A stretch of DNA of 64,000 nucleotides from Bog-473 sp963742035 (GCA_963742035.1 CAVUKH010000002.1:186001-250000), one strand, 5' to 3'. Counted from the first letter of the stretch, positions 34,499-44,052 are shown. The notes: generated by a model from the sequence alone, not told the origin. Made by a program: numbers and translations.

Positions 34499-36901
34499 CT
34501 ATCCATTCGGCCGGCTCTGCGCCGAGCCCGTGGAGGTCTCAGTGCCCGCCGAGAGCTGGTTGCCCAGTCGGGCGTAGGCACGGCACGGCTCGCCGCGCAG
34601 CGCGCCGCAGGCGGGCAGGGTGGCCGTCGGGTCCACCCCGTGGACTTCGTTCACCACGAGCGACGAGCCCGCGGCACCCCCGAGCGCCACCGAGTCGAGC
34701 ACCGTGCCGTGGGTGGCCGGAGTGCCGAAGGTCCATGAGGGGCGGTCCCCGCCCGGAGCGGAGATGACGAGACGCAACCGGGTGCCGGCCCGGAAGGTGT
34801 GCGCGATCGGGTCCACGGGCACCCGGACGAGGGTGAAGCGCCCCTTGGGAAGGTTCCGGCGTTCCGGCGCCAGGTACGTGGGCACCGGGTCGAGGACCGT
34901 CGAGGTGGGCGCCAGCGTGCGATCGCTGCTGCGCAGGAAGCCCGACGTCACGTACTCCTCCTGCGTCTCACCCGGTCGGACCTCGGTGACGGTGACCTGC
35001 AGGTCCGTGACGGGCGCCGTCGACCTGAGCATGAGGTTCAGGCTGGCAGGGCCCACAATGGTGGTCGCCCGGGTGAAGGCGGGGGTCTCGAAGCCGAGGC
35101 CGTTGGGAGCCGGGACCGTCGTCCAGTCGTAGGGCGGTTGCGCGGCCCAGGCGTTGGCCGAGGCGGCCAGGTCGTCGGCCGGCCGCACGGACGGATCGGG
35201 TCGGAAGGTGGCGGGCGTCGAGCCCTGTGGCGTCCCCGTCCGGAGGGTGCCGTCGGGCCCGAGCCCGTAGCGCACGACCGTGCCGGCCGGCGGCCAGGTG
35301 GAGAACCCGGCCGCGTAGGTGGGCTGCAGCGCGCCCGGCCCGAGGGTGCCGCCGCCGTTGTCGAAGAGCACCCTCACGCGGGGGTCCTGTGCGGCGAACG
35401 CCGTCCGGGCGGTGTGCACCGAGGACTCGCCCGTGAACCGGACGGCGGGAACCGGTGCCGATGCGGCGCCGTGCGTGAGCTGCGCGTACACCGCGGGGGC
35501 CAGTGCGTCCAGGGTGGGGGACGCCGTCGGCACGCGGTCGGCGACGTAGAGGTCGAGGAATTCCAGCCAGCGCGAGATCGTGTCGGGGCCGAGCGAGTCC
35601 GTATGCGTCCCGTTCATCATGGTCACGTAGACGTTCTTGTCGCGGCGCAAGGCGTCGATGAGGGCGGGCCATTGCGGGCCCACCTCCTCGTCCTGCAGGG
35701 CGCCGACCAGGAACACGGGCACGGTCACATGCGAGGCCCACATTGTGGGCGAGCGTTGGTCGAACAGCGCCGGCGTCCGGCCGAGGTCGGGGCTGACGAG
35801 GGACTCGAGACTTTCGGCCTGCAGGTGGAGACGTTGGTTGGCCAAACAGGTCGTGTCACCCGTGGCGATCTCTGCCGCCGCCCACGGTTGGCCCCCCTGT
35901 GGCGCGGGCGCGGCGTCCGAGACGCGCTGGGCGGTCCAGCCGGCGGCGAACCCGTCGTTGTAGATCCCTCCGGGATAACCCGTGGAGTAGAGGTCGTCGG
36001 TCGGGCTGAGCGGCGTGATGGCCGCCAGATCTGGCGGATCGGTGCCCGCCACGACGAGTTGGGAGAACCCCGAATAGGAGATGCCCACCATGCCGACCTT
36101 GTGGTTGAGCACCCAGGGCTGCGCACCGACCGTCTGCACGACGTCGTACCCGTCGTAGTCCGAGGGTAGGCCGAACAGGTCGAAGGCCCCACCGGAGCAG
36201 CCGGTGCCGCGCATCTGCACGCTGACGGTGGCGAAGCCCAGCAGGGGAGCGATGACCGACCCGACAACGGTCGACGTGGAGGGCAGCAGTGGATCGCTCA
36301 ACGACGCGTGGCCCTCCAGCGCGTCAATGAGGCTGTGGGGTGCGGCCACGTCGTAGCCGGAGTACTCGATCACCGTGGGGAACGGCCCATCGGCCAGCGT
36401 CTTGCCCGGAGGCAGGCGCACCGTGGCGGCGAGCAAGACCCCGTCGCGCATGCGCACGTAGTTGAGCCCGGCATGCAAGTGCTGCCCGGAATAGAACGAC
36501 GCACGCGGCATCGAGGTCGTGGAGAGCACGGAGAAGGCAGCCGTTCGGCGCGCACCGGGACCCACTCCGTCCGTGAAGCGGTAGTCGGGCCCGGGCGTCA
36601 GGTTGCGGACGATCAGGCTGCCCAGCCTGTCGACCACCCCGGAACCCACGTTGGCACCGCGCGCGTTCAGCACGGCCAGGTGAACGCCGGGCGGGGCCCC
36701 GATGACGTATGCCTCCCCGATCGACCCGTGACCCGTGAACGGCAACGGCGCCGGCGAGGCGGTGGCGACGCCGCCCGCCACGAGTGTGCTCGCAGCCATG
36801 AGGACCACCCCGAGGCTTCCGAGGGTCACCCGCCACAGGGGCAAGACCCCGATGGTGCCCCACGACGTCCCCCGACGCGACCCTTCCCCCGTCCCTGGCA
36901 T
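34499..36901 (-). CDS. Secreted CocE/NonD family hydrolase (Xaa-Pro dipeptidyl-peptidase-like)
   Basis: An 800-residue exported serine hydrolase. A signal segment (about residues 25-48, ending ATASPAP) is followed by a substrate-side N-terminal domain, an alpha/beta-hydrolase domain starting near residue 150 with nucleophile GISYSG, an acid in GALQDEEVGP and His in NGTHTDSL, and the C-terminal jelly-roll (X-Pro dipeptidyl-peptidase C-domain) with DPIAHTFRAGTRLRLVISAPG in parts. TGCSGGAFDLFG is the usual motif ahead of the nucleophile. Cleaves an ester, amide or peptide outside the cell; exact substrate open. Confidence 0.9.
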   Translation of the reverse strand: MPGTGEGSRRGTSWGTIGVLPLWRVTLGSLGVVLMAASTLVAGGVATASPAPLPFTGHGSIGEAYVIGAPPGVHLAVLNARGANVGSGVVDRLGSLIVRNLTPGPDYRFTDGVGPGARRTAAFSVLSTTSMPRASFYSGQHLHAGLNYVRMRDGVLLAATVRLPPGKTLADGPFPTVIEYSGYDVAAPHSLIDALEGHASLSDPLLPSTSTVVGSVIAPLLGFATVSVQMRGTGCSGGAFDLFGLPSDYDGYDVVQTVGAQPWVLNHKVGMVGISYSGFSQLVVAGTDPPDLAAITPLSPTDDLYSTGYPGGIYNDGFAAGWTAQRVSDAAPAPQGGQPWAAAEIATGDTTCLANQRLHLQAESLESLVSPDLGRTPALFDQRSPTMWASHVTVPVFLVGALQDEEVGPQWPALIDALRRDKNVYVTMMNGTHTDSLGPDTISRWLEFLDLYVADRVPTASPTLDALAPAVYAQLTHGAASAPVPAVRFTGESSVHTARTAFAAQDPRVRVLFDNGGGTLGPGALQPTYAAGFSTWPPAGTVVRYGLGPDGTLRTGTPQGSTPATFRPDPSVRPADDLAASANAWAAQPPYDWTTVPAPNGLGFETPAFTRATTIVGPASLNLMLRSTAPVTDLQVTVTEVRPGETQEEYVTSGFLRSSDRTLAPTSTVLDPVPTYLAPERRNLPKGRFTLVRVPVDPIAHTFRAGTRLRLVISAPGGDRPSWTFGTPATHGTVLDSVALGGAAGSSLVVNEVHGVDPTATLPACGALRGEPCRAYARLGNQLSAGTETSTGSAQSRPNG

Positions 36902-36995
36902 CTGTCGACCCTACCCAACGACTCGTGGGCGACCCGTGTCGCGCTGCGCTCGGGCGCGTCCGGGGGGGACCCGGCGTCAGCTAGGTTGCGCCGCC

Positions 36996-39095
36996 GTGTC
37001 CACGCTCCCCCGCCTGTTTCGGTCAGCGGCCCTGGCCGCCGTCGCGGCTTCCGTTCTCGTGTCCCTGCCGACACCTGTCGCCGGCGCGGCGAACGCATCG
37101 GCGGGGACCGCATCCGCCTTGACGTTCCTCCATGTCGTCACGCCGACGACCGGGCCCGACGTCACGCCGTACCTGGCCGACGCCGCGGGGCGCCAAGTCC
37201 TCCTGCACGGCGCCGCTGCCGTCGGTATGGAGGATGTCGCCTATCCGGGTGCCAACGGCGGGCCCGCACTCTTCCCCGTCGCGCCGTCCGCCTACGACGG
37301 GCGCTGTCCCGCTGCATCATCGTTGATTCCGCAGCCGCCGCTCTGCGAAGTGCAGGCGTCGCGTCCCGCGTTCTCGCAATCGACGGCGCCGGGGAGCGGC
37401 GACGACTTCGCGCAGATGCGCGCCCTGGGATTCAACGTGGTCCGCCTGGTGCTCAATTGGAGCCAGCTGGAGCCCACCGCCGGAACGTACTCGTCCACCT
37501 ACCTCAATCGCGTGGCCCAGGTGGTGGGATGGGCGCGCCAACAGGGCGTGTACGTGATTCTGGATATGCACCAGGACCAGTACTCGCGCTACATCCTGCC
37601 GGCCACGAAGGCGGCGGCTCCATCGGGCTGCACCCCCTCCGGCGGCTCGGACGGCGCTCCCTCCTGGGCGGTCCTCCGTGACGGCAAACCAGGCTGTGCC
37701 ATGTTCGGCATCGACGAGCTCAATCCCGCGGAGTCCGCGGCCTTCGCCAACTTCTGGCAGAACGCCACCGTCGACGGCTCCCAAGGCCAGGCGCCGGGAA
37801 CGGGGCTGCAGGACCACTACATCGGCGGATTGGCCGCCCTGGCCCGGCGGTTTCAGGACAACCCTGCCGTCCTGGGCTACGAGCTCATGAACGAGCCCCA
37901 GCCCGGTTCGACCGGCTCCACGCCGGCCGCCAACGGTTATCAAGCGAGCAGTCAGGACCTCTACCCCTTCTACACGCGGGCCATCGAGGCATTGACCGGT
38001 GTGCGTGACGGACGGCCCACGTGCCCGGCCGGCGACCCCACGTCATTGACAGGGTCATGTGCCTACCCGCAGCTGGCTTCCGTGCATCGGCAGCAGATCT
38101 TCTACGAGCCTCTGGCGTACCGGAACCTCGTCGACTTCTCCCTCCAGGTGTCCGCGCCGTTCTCCTCCTACCCCGACCTGGTGTTCGCGCCCCACGTGTA
38201 CACCTACGCCTTCACCGTGGAGCAGGACCTTTTGGGCCTGCCCGCCAAACCTGGTGGCTTTCCGCCGAATTTCACGTTCGGCTACCAGACAGCGGAGGCG
38301 GAGGCCCAGGCCATGCGCTCGGCGGTGTTCGTCACCGAGTTCGGTGACTCCTCGTCGACCGACACCACCATTTTGGCCAATGAGCTCGCCGCACAGGAGT
38401 CGACACAGACGGGGGCGACGATCTGGGCCTGGAAAGGGCTGTCCACGGCGCCAGGGACGTGCTGGTGCGTGCGTTGGCAGCACTCGAGTTACCAGACGAC
38501 GTCCAACGGCACGCCGGGCAAGGGCAATCCCAAGGCGGTTCCCTCGCGGGCGGACCTGCTGATCGCCAGCAGGCAGCGGCTGCTCATACGGGTGTCGCCG
38601 ACGGCCACCGCCGGTCGACTGGGTGCGTACAGCTACGACCCGGCCGACCGGACTTTCGCCATGGTGGCCACATCGACCGCAGCGGGCCGGCGTGGCAATC
38701 GGCAGACGGACACCGTGGTCTTCATCCCCTCGACCGTGCACGGTGCGGTCCACGTCAGTGGGGCAGCGGCGTTCGATGCTGTCGTCGTGCGCCCCGACGG
38801 GAGCCGGCTGGCGTACGTGACGACGTCGCTCCCGGATCCCCAGGGCGGCCCGGGCGACCGCTACGGCGTCACCGTCGGTCCGGCCTCGAAGACCCTGACG
38901 GCGCTCGTCGCGCAGGAAGCCTCCAGCCCACCTCCACCCATCAGCGAACCCGTTGCCCGCGCCGCGGCAGAAGCCGCGCTCACGGCGGAGACCCACTCAC
39001 CCGATGCCTCCGTCCGCTCGACGGCGCAGCTCGTGGAAGGCCTGGCCGGCATTGTGCTGGGCTCGTCGGATCCCAACGGGCCGGCCGCACCGTGA
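36996..39095 (+). CDS. Secreted glycoside hydrolase family 5, endoglycoceramidase-like
   Basis: A 699-residue exported glycosidase. Signal peptide: short basic start, hydrophobic AALAAVAASVLVSL, cleavage near VAGA-ANA. The catalytic barrel has VILDMHQDQYSRY, the acid/base Glu in YELMNEPQPG and the nucleophile Glu in VFVTEFGDS, with the DMHQD and MNEP pair typical of endoglycoceramidase-type GH5 enzymes. A C-terminal beta domain of about 180 residues follows. GTG 36996 has no clear ribosome site and may be leaderless. Whether it acts on glycolipids or other glucans is open. Confidence 0.88.
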   Translation: MSTLPRLFRSAALAAVAASVLVSLPTPVAGAANASAGTASALTFLHVVTPTTGPDVTPYLADAAGRQVLLHGAAAVGMEDVAYPGANGGPALFPVAPSAYDGRCPAASSLIPQPPLCEVQASRPAFSQSTAPGSGDDFAQMRALGFNVVRLVLNWSQLEPTAGTYSSTYLNRVAQVVGWARQQGVYVILDMHQDQYSRYILPATKAAAPSGCTPSGGSDGAPSWAVLRDGKPGCAMFGIDELNPAESAAFANFWQNATVDGSQGQAPGTGLQDHYIGGLAALARRFQDNPAVLGYELMNEPQPGSTGSTPAANGYQASSQDLYPFYTRAIEALTGVRDGRPTCPAGDPTSLTGSCAYPQLASVHRQQIFYEPLAYRNLVDFSLQVSAPFSSYPDLVFAPHVYTYAFTVEQDLLGLPAKPGGFPPNFTFGYQTAEAEAQAMRSAVFVTEFGDSSSTDTTILANELAAQESTQTGATIWAWKGLSTAPGTCWCVRWQHSSYQTTSNGTPGKGNPKAVPSRADLLIASRQRLLIRVSPTATAGRLGAYSYDPADRTFAMVATSTAAGRRGNRQTDTVVFIPSTVHGAVHVSGAAAFDAVVVRPDGSRLAYVTTSLPDPQGGPGDRYGVTVGPASKTLTALVAQEASSPPPPISEPVARAAAEAALTAETHSPDASVRSTAQLVEGLAGIVLGSSDPNGPAAP

Positions 39096-39161
39096 TCGTC
39101 CGGAACCGGCGCCGTGCCCCGTGGGGCGGCCGGTGCTCGGCCGCCCATGGTTGAATGAGCC

Positions 39162-39398
39162 ATGTTCTACGTGCTGCTCTTCAGCCTGGCGGCCCTGATC
39201 CTCGTCGTCGCCTTCTTCACCACCATGGCGCGGCGCCGGCGGACGCTGCAGGCCGAGGACGCGCAGGCCCGCGGGGGCGGCGGGCACACCTCGCCCGCTG
39301 CGCATTCGGCCCACGGGACCCACCCCGGCGCCGCCGGGCGCCGGAACCGCAAGGCCAAGCGCGCCCAATCCCAGCACGACCGACGCAAGCGGCACTGA
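39162..39398 (+). CDS. Small membrane-anchored basic protein
   Basis: A 78-residue protein with one N-terminal hydrophobic helix (FYVLLFSLAALILVVAFF) and a cytoplasmic tail rich in Arg, Lys, His and Gly. The short inter-gene spacing and consistent GC3 support a real gene. No family recognised. Confidence 0.6.
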   Translation: MFYVLLFSLAALILVVAFFTTMARRRRTLQAEDAQARGGGGHTSPAAHSAHGTHPGAAGRRNRKAKRAQSQHDRRKRH

Positions 39399-39475
39399 GC
39401 GCGGCGACACCGCACACGTCGTCCCTCTCGACGCCGGGTGCACGGGGACGTGCCGCGAGCGGCTTGACTGAGGAC

Positions 39476-39916
39476 GTGACATCGCCCGTGCGTTTCGGTG
39501 AAGGACACCCGTTCACACTGGCGGGGCTGGAGTCGGCCATCAGGACGTCCTGGTCGTTGGAGACGTGCGATCCGACGGATGCTCCCGTGTGGGCTCCCAC
39601 CGAGCCCTCGCGGGGCCAGTGCGCCGTGACGGCGCTGGTCGTGCACGATCTCCTCGGAGGCGAGTTGCTCGAGGCGGAGGTGCGTCACGCCGATGGTTCC
39701 CCGCAGGGCTTTCATTACTGGAACCGGTTCGCCGGCGTCGACGTCGACCTCACCCGGCGCCAATTCGTCGACGGCGAAGTCGTGCTGACCCCGCATCTGA
39801 TTGAGCGGTTGCCCTCGGTGCCGTGGTTGGCCCACGACCAGTACCTCGTCTTCCGTGACCGCGTGCGTGCCGCGCTCGACGCGCACACGGGCGGGGGGGA
39901 ATCGACGTCAGGCTGA
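39476..39916 (+). CDS. YunG-like protein
   Basis: A 146-residue protein of the YunG family, whose function is not known. The conserved parts are RTSWSLETC, PSRGQCAVTALVVHDLLGGELL (read as RGQCAVTALVV) and HYWNRFAGVDVDLTRRQF, with a Cys-His arrangement that resembles papain-like folds. Start at GTG 39476 or 39488; neither has a strong ribosome site. The end overlaps the convergent nitrilase gene by 9 bp. Confidence 0.7.
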   Translation: MTSPVRFGEGHPFTLAGLESAIRTSWSLETCDPTDAPVWAPTEPSRGQCAVTALVVHDLLGGELLEAEVRHADGSPQGFHYWNRFAGVDVDLTRRQFVDGEVVLTPHLIERLPSVPWLAHDQYLVFRDRVRAALDAHTGGGESTSG

Positions 39917-40765
39917 CTCGGCCGGCACCCGGTCAAAGTAGAGATCGGGATGACGCTCGTCCTCCAGCAGCCCGGAGATCCCCTCCCGCGCGTAGGCGAT
40001 GTGCAGGTCGATGCGGTGCACGAGGAGCTCGGCCCGGCTGAGCGAGCCGGGGACGGCGCGGCTCGCCTCCGCCACCACGGTGCCGGTCGGGGCCACAATC
40101 CGGCTGGCCCCGAGAAGGGTCGACGTGGAGTGCGATCCCGCCTGGTTGGCCTGGACCCACCACTGGCTGTTGGTGAGGGCGAGGGCGGGGTAGAGAAGGT
40201 CCCATGCGTTCGCCCCCTCCACCTCGTAGGCCGCGGGGGCCAGGACCAGACGGGCACCGCGCAGCGCCAACGTCCGGGCCACCTCGGGGAAGTCGCCGTC
40301 GAAGCAGACCACGAGTCCGACGCGCCCGAGCGCCGGGTCGTCGAAGGTCGTCAGACGGTCGCCCGGCGTGAAGACGGAGGGCTCGAGCGTCGGGGGGTAC
40401 AGATGGGCCTTGCGGTGCCAGGCCACGAGCTCGCCGCGGGGATTGAAGACGAGTGCCGTGTCGTAGACGAGGCCGTCCTCGCCCAGCTCGGGCACGCTGC
40501 CGGCCGCCAACCACATCTCACGTCGGCGCGCCGCGTCGCTCAGCTGCGCCGAGCGCGGTCCGCCCAGGGGCTCGGCGTCCGCCCGGGCATCCCGGGCCAG
40601 CGTTTCGGGGTCGTAGCCGCACGACCACAGTTCGGGCAGCACCAGGAGCTCGACGCCGCGCGACGCGGCGTCGTCCATCATGCTGAGCGCCACGTTCATG
40701 TTCTGGCGCGGCTCCCCTGGTGTGGCCAGCCATTGGGCCACACCGACCAGAAGATCTCGCTTCAC
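39908..40765 (-). CDS. Carbon-nitrogen hydrolase (nitrilase superfamily)
   Basis: A 285-residue amidase with the Glu-Lys-Cys triad: Glu in VLPELWSCGY, Lys in WHRKAHLY, Cys in VVCFDGDFPE. The last motif is CFDGDFPE rather than CYDxxFPE, common in amidases of this group. Acts on an amide, nitrile or carbamoyl compound. It lies downstream of a ureohydrolase gene on the same strand after 136 bp, so a role in polyamine or guanidino-compound breakdown (for example N-carbamoylputrescine) is possible but unproven. Confidence 0.87.
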   Translation of the reverse strand: MKRDLLVGVAQWLATPGEPRQNMNVALSMMDDAASRGVELLVLPELWSCGYDPETLARDARADAEPLGGPRSAQLSDAARRREMWLAAGSVPELGEDGLVYDTALVFNPRGELVAWHRKAHLYPPTLEPSVFTPGDRLTTFDDPALGRVGLVVCFDGDFPEVARTLALRGARLVLAPAAYEVEGANAWDLLYPALALTNSQWWVQANQAGSHSTSTLLGASRIVAPTGTVVAEASRAVPGSLSRAELLVHRIDLHIAYAREGISGLLEDERHPDLYFDRVPAESA

Positions 40766-40901
40766 GTCGGGTACCTGGTTTTCCCACCTCTGTACTGCGC
40801 TGTGCCGCTCACCCTAGGAAGGCAACGTTCGCAGTCGGTTTCCCCCACGTGAATGCACTGTTACAAGACCTCACCACCATGCGGTGGCGGGGTGCGTGGG
40901 C

Positions 40902-41858
40902 TCAGACCATCTTCGCCGCCATGATGGTGACCAGGTCGTAGAGGACGTGGGCGGCCGCGATCGCCGTGATCTCGGCGTGGTCGTAGGCGGGGGAGACCTC
41001 CACCACGTCGCCCCCGACCACCGTGGCGGGCCGGAGCCCCCGCAGCAGAGCGAGGAGCTCGCGACTGGTCAGGCCACCGGCTTCGGGCGTGCCCGTTCCC
41101 GGCGCGTGTGCCGGGTCGAGGACGTCGATGTCGACCGACACGTAGACCGGCGCGTCGCCCACCCGCCCCAGAAGCCGCCCCACGACCTCGGTCACCCCAT
41201 GCACCGCCACGTCGTCGGTCGTGAACTGTGCGAAGCCCATGGAGGTGTCGTCGGAGAGGTCGGCCTCCGAGTACAGGGGTCCCCGCAGCCCCACGTGGGC
41301 GCTGTGGTCATGGAGGAGAAGGCCCTCTTCCCAGGCCCGGCGGAACGGCGTCCCGTGCGTGAATCGCTGGCCGAAGTACGTGTCCCACGTGTCGAGGTGC
41401 GCGTCGAAGTGCACCAGGGCGATCGGCCCGTGCCGACGAGCCGTGGCTCGCAACAGCGGCAGCGCGATGGTGTGGTCGCCACCGATGGCGACCAGCCGGC
41501 GCCCCCCCTCGCGCAGGAGCGCGTCGGCCCCGGTCTCAATTTGGGCCACCGCCTCCTCGGCGCTGAACGGCGTGCACGCGATGTCGCCGGCGTCGACGAC
41601 CTGGGCCAGCTCGAAGGGCAGCGCCTCGAGCGCAGGGTTGTACGGCCGCAGGAGGCGCGAGCCCTGGCGCACAGCCGCCGGACCGAAGCGGGCGCCGGGT
41701 CGGTAGCTGGTGCCGCCGTCGAACGGCACACCGACCACGCCGATGTCCCAGCGCGGCACCTGGTCCACCGTGGGGAGCTGGGCAAAGGTGGCAAGGCCGG
41801 AGAAGCGAGGGACCACGCTGGCGTCGGCCGGCCCGACCGGCCGCTCGGCCTCGGCCAT
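40902..41858 (-). CDS. Ureohydrolase (agmatinase/arginase family)
   Basis: A 318-residue Mn2+-dependent enzyme that would release urea from a guanidino compound. The metal motifs are GGDHTIALPLL, VHFDAHLDTWD and SVDIDVLDPAHAPGTGTPE, the last with the Asp pair. GGTSYRPGARFGPAAVRQ near residue 50 fits agmatinase or guanidinobutyrase more than arginase. The ATG overlaps the stop of the serine-hydrolase gene by one base (TGATG). Substrate not settled. Confidence 0.9.
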   Translation of the reverse strand: MAEAERPVGPADASVVPRFSGLATFAQLPTVDQVPRWDIGVVGVPFDGGTSYRPGARFGPAAVRQGSRLLRPYNPALEALPFELAQVVDAGDIACTPFSAEEAVAQIETGADALLREGGRRLVAIGGDHTIALPLLRATARRHGPIALVHFDAHLDTWDTYFGQRFTHGTPFRRAWEEGLLLHDHSAHVGLRGPLYSEADLSDDTSMGFAQFTTDDVAVHGVTEVVGRLLGRVGDAPVYVSVDIDVLDPAHAPGTGTPEAGGLTSRELLALLRGLRPATVVGGDVVEVSPAYDHAEITAIAAAHVLYDLVTIMAAKMV

Positions 41859-43075
41859 CAATCGTCGATGGCCTGGTAGACGAGCGCCCGCAACTGGGCC
41901 CGGAACGGATAGGCCGCCGACGGGAAGAGCTGGGTCATGAAGACGACGAACAGGTCCTCCGCCGGGTCGACCCAGAAGGCGGTGCTCGCCGCCCCTCCCC
42001 AGTAGAACTCGCCGCCCGAGCCGGCCATGGCGGTGGCCGCAGGACCGAGGCCGACGGCGAAGCCCAGACCGAAGCCGACTCCCTCGAAGTTGGCCTCGCC
42101 GAAGCCTCCGACCGCCATGTCCTCCAACGTGGCACCGCCGGGCAGGTGGTTGACCGTCATCAGCTCCAGTGTCTTGCGGCCGAGGACCCGGCGTCCGTCG
42201 AGCTGGCCACCGTTGGCCAGCATCTGGCAGAAGGCCACGTAGTCGTGGGTGGTGGACACCAGTCCGCCTGCTCCGGACAGATAGGTCCGGGGGCGCAGGA
42301 TGCCGTTGGCGAACGGTCCGGTCATCAGGCGTGGGGTGTTCGCCGGGCGGTACTGGTAGCAGACGGCCAGGCGAGGCAGAGATCCCTCGGGGACGAAGAA
42401 GCCCGTGTCGACCATGTCCAGCGGCTCGAAGAGCTCGCGCTGCAGGTACTGGTCGAGGGGGAGGCCGGAGAGGATCTCGACCAGTCGGCCCACAATGTCG
42501 GTCGAGATCCCGTAGTTCCAGTGCGTCCCGGGGTGGAACTTGAGCGGGTGCTCGGCCAACAGCGCGGTGACGTGTTCGAGAGTCTGTCCGGCTCCCAATT
42601 CGGCCCGCGCGTCGTTGAACGCGGCGTCGATGGGATTGCCGGCGAGCAGACCGCCGGGCAGGCCTGTCGTGTGCATCAGGACGTCGCGCATGTTCATCGG
42701 CCGCTCGGGCTTCACCAAGGTGACGTCGTCGTCGTCGCCGATCAGGCCCACCTGCAAGGTCCGCCACTCGGGGATATAGCGGTGCACGGGGTCCAACAGC
42801 TGGAACAGACCTCGTTCGTAGAGCTGCATGAGGGCGACGGAGGCGATGGGCTTGGTCATGGAGTAGATGCGGAAGATGGCGTCGTCGCGCATCGGCGTCT
42901 GCGCCTCGCGGTCCATGAGCCCGAGGGAACGCTGGTAGGCCACGTGGCCGCCCCGCACCACGGTGATCTGGCAACCGGCGATCTTTCCCGGCTCCACGTA
43001 GGTGGAGGAGAAGTGCTCCGTGATGCGGTCGAGGCGCCGCTCGCTCATACCTGCTGCCTCTGGTTCGATCTTCAT
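41858..43075 (-). CDS. Beta-lactamase family serine hydrolase (class C-like/esterase)
   Basis: A 405-residue protein of the beta-lactamase/penicillin-binding esterase family. The nucleophile motif is SMTK at residues 72-75; the second is YGIS (in HWNYGIST), replacing YxN, and the third the GGAAST region. No signal peptide, so it is a cytoplasmic esterase or amidase (EstB or LACTB type) and not a drug-resistance lactamase. It follows an SDR gene by 30 bases and overlaps the ureohydrolase gene by one base. Confidence 0.88.
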   Translation of the reverse strand: MKIEPEAAGMSERRLDRITEHFSSTYVEPGKIAGCQITVVRGGHVAYQRSLGLMDREAQTPMRDDAIFRIYSMTKPIASVALMQLYERGLFQLLDPVHRYIPEWRTLQVGLIGDDDDVTLVKPERPMNMRDVLMHTTGLPGGLLAGNPIDAAFNDARAELGAGQTLEHVTALLAEHPLKFHPGTHWNYGISTDIVGRLVEILSGLPLDQYLQRELFEPLDMVDTGFFVPEGSLPRLAVCYQYRPANTPRLMTGPFANGILRPRTYLSGAGGLVSTTHDYVAFCQMLANGGQLDGRRVLGRKTLELMTVNHLPGGATLEDMAVGGFGEANFEGVGFGLGFAVGLGPAATAMAGSGGEFYWGGAASTAFWVDPAEDLFVVFMTQLFPSAAYPFRAQLRALVYQAIDD

Positions 43076-43105
43076 CCCACCCCTTCCGTCCTCCGACCGG
43101 TCTCG

Positions 43106-43924
43106 TCAGCCCTTCTCGGCCTTCTTCTGCTTCTGGTCGCGCAGGTAGGCGGCGGTCCCCTCCAGGAACGCGCCGACGTCCTTCTCCTTGTTGGCGGTCA
43201 CGCCGTGGAACCACTCGGGCACGAAGACCTGCGCGGCGCCCGACTCCAGCCCGGCCACGATGGCGTCGACGCAGACGGACACCGGTTCGGCCGCCACCGG
43301 CAGGTCGGGTACGTCGTTGTCGGGCAGGGTGAACAGCTCGGTGTCGATGACACCGGGGTAGACCACCATCACCTTGACGCCGCTGTCCCACAGGTCGACG
43401 GCCATGGCCTCGGAGAAAGCGGTGAGCGCGGCCTTCGAGGCGTCGTAGGCGGCCTCACCCGGGGCGCTCAGCTTGGCGGCGATCGACGACACGTTCACGA
43501 TGGTGCCCGAGCCACGGGCCAGCATCTGTGGCAGGAGGTCGTAGGTCAAGCGCATCGGCGACAGATAGTTGATGTGCATGACGGCGGTGATGGTGTCGAT
43601 GTCGAGCGCCGTGGTGTGGCGCCGCTTGGGGATGCCGGCGTTGTTGACCAAGAGGTCGACCCCGCCGAAGGCGTCCAGCGCATCGACGGCCAACTGGTCC
43701 ACCGCGTCGGGGTCGGCCAGGTTGGTCACCCACATGCGACTGTCGGGGGAGTGCTTCATGCAGCGCTCCAACACCTCGGAGAGCAGGTCAGCCCGGCGGG
43801 CGCAGATGCCGACGACGGCGCCCCGTTCCGCCAGGGTCTCGGCCAAGCCCGCCCCGATGCCCGACGACCCCCCGGTCACGAGCGTGCGGCACCCCTGCAG
43901 GTCCAACGCCATCGTCCACCCCAC
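43106..43924 (-). CDS. Short-chain dehydrogenase/reductase
   Basis: A 272-residue classical SDR. Coenzyme loop TGGSSGIGAG, NNAG in LLVNNAGIPK, catalytic Ser in VNVSSIAA and Tyr-x3-Lys in AAYDASKAA are all present. The GTG at 43924 has GGAG five bases upstream; ATG 43912 is an in-frame option. A Lys-rich tail (RDQKQKKAEKG) ends the protein. First gene of a minus-strand run with a serine hydrolase and a ureohydrolase. Substrate unknown. Confidence 0.92.
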   Translation of the reverse strand: MGWTMALDLQGCRTLVTGGSSGIGAGLAETLAERGAVVGICARRADLLSEVLERCMKHSPDSRMWVTNLADPDAVDQLAVDALDAFGGVDLLVNNAGIPKRRHTTALDIDTITAVMHINYLSPMRLTYDLLPQMLARGSGTIVNVSSIAAKLSAPGEAAYDASKAALTAFSEAMAVDLWDSGVKVMVVYPGVIDTELFTLPDNDVPDLPVAAEPVSVCVDAIVAGLESGAAQVFVPEWFHGVTANKEKDVGAFLEGTAAYLRDQKQKKAEKG

Positions 43925-44012
43925 TTTCGCTCCTGTCTCGACTCGGCTGCCACCTTAGGCACAGCCGGCAGCCAGCGACGATTGATGTTCTGTTGACGCC
44001 CGGCGGCGGCGC

Positions 44013-44029
44013 GTTCACATCGGGTTCAC
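44013..44029 (+). promoter_or_regulatory. Candidate KdpE box: GTTCAC direct repeat, 11-bp step
   Basis: Two copies of GTTCAC (44013-44018 and 44024-44029) on the same face of the helix, 24 bases before the first start codon of the kdp operon. OmpR-family regulators such as KdpE bind direct repeats with this step. A TTGACG at 43993-43998 could be the -35. Confidence 0.4.
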
Positions 44030-44052
44030 GAACGCGCCACCACCATGGATCC

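Noticed and set aside
40874..40887. CCACC-ATGC-GGTGG hairpin after the ureohydrolase gene as a terminator
   Set aside because: The stem is perfect but no T-run follows on the minus strand, so termination is not supported.
41858..43075. Calling the SxxK hydrolase an antibiotic-resistance beta-lactamase
   Set aside because: No signal peptide, and the operon context with SDR and ureohydrolase fits a cytosolic esterase.
41858..43391. The upstream part of an 829-codon frame that ends in the ureohydrolase
   Set aside because: Only the last 318 codons (from 41858) match a family; the rest shadows the serine hydrolase and SDR genes.
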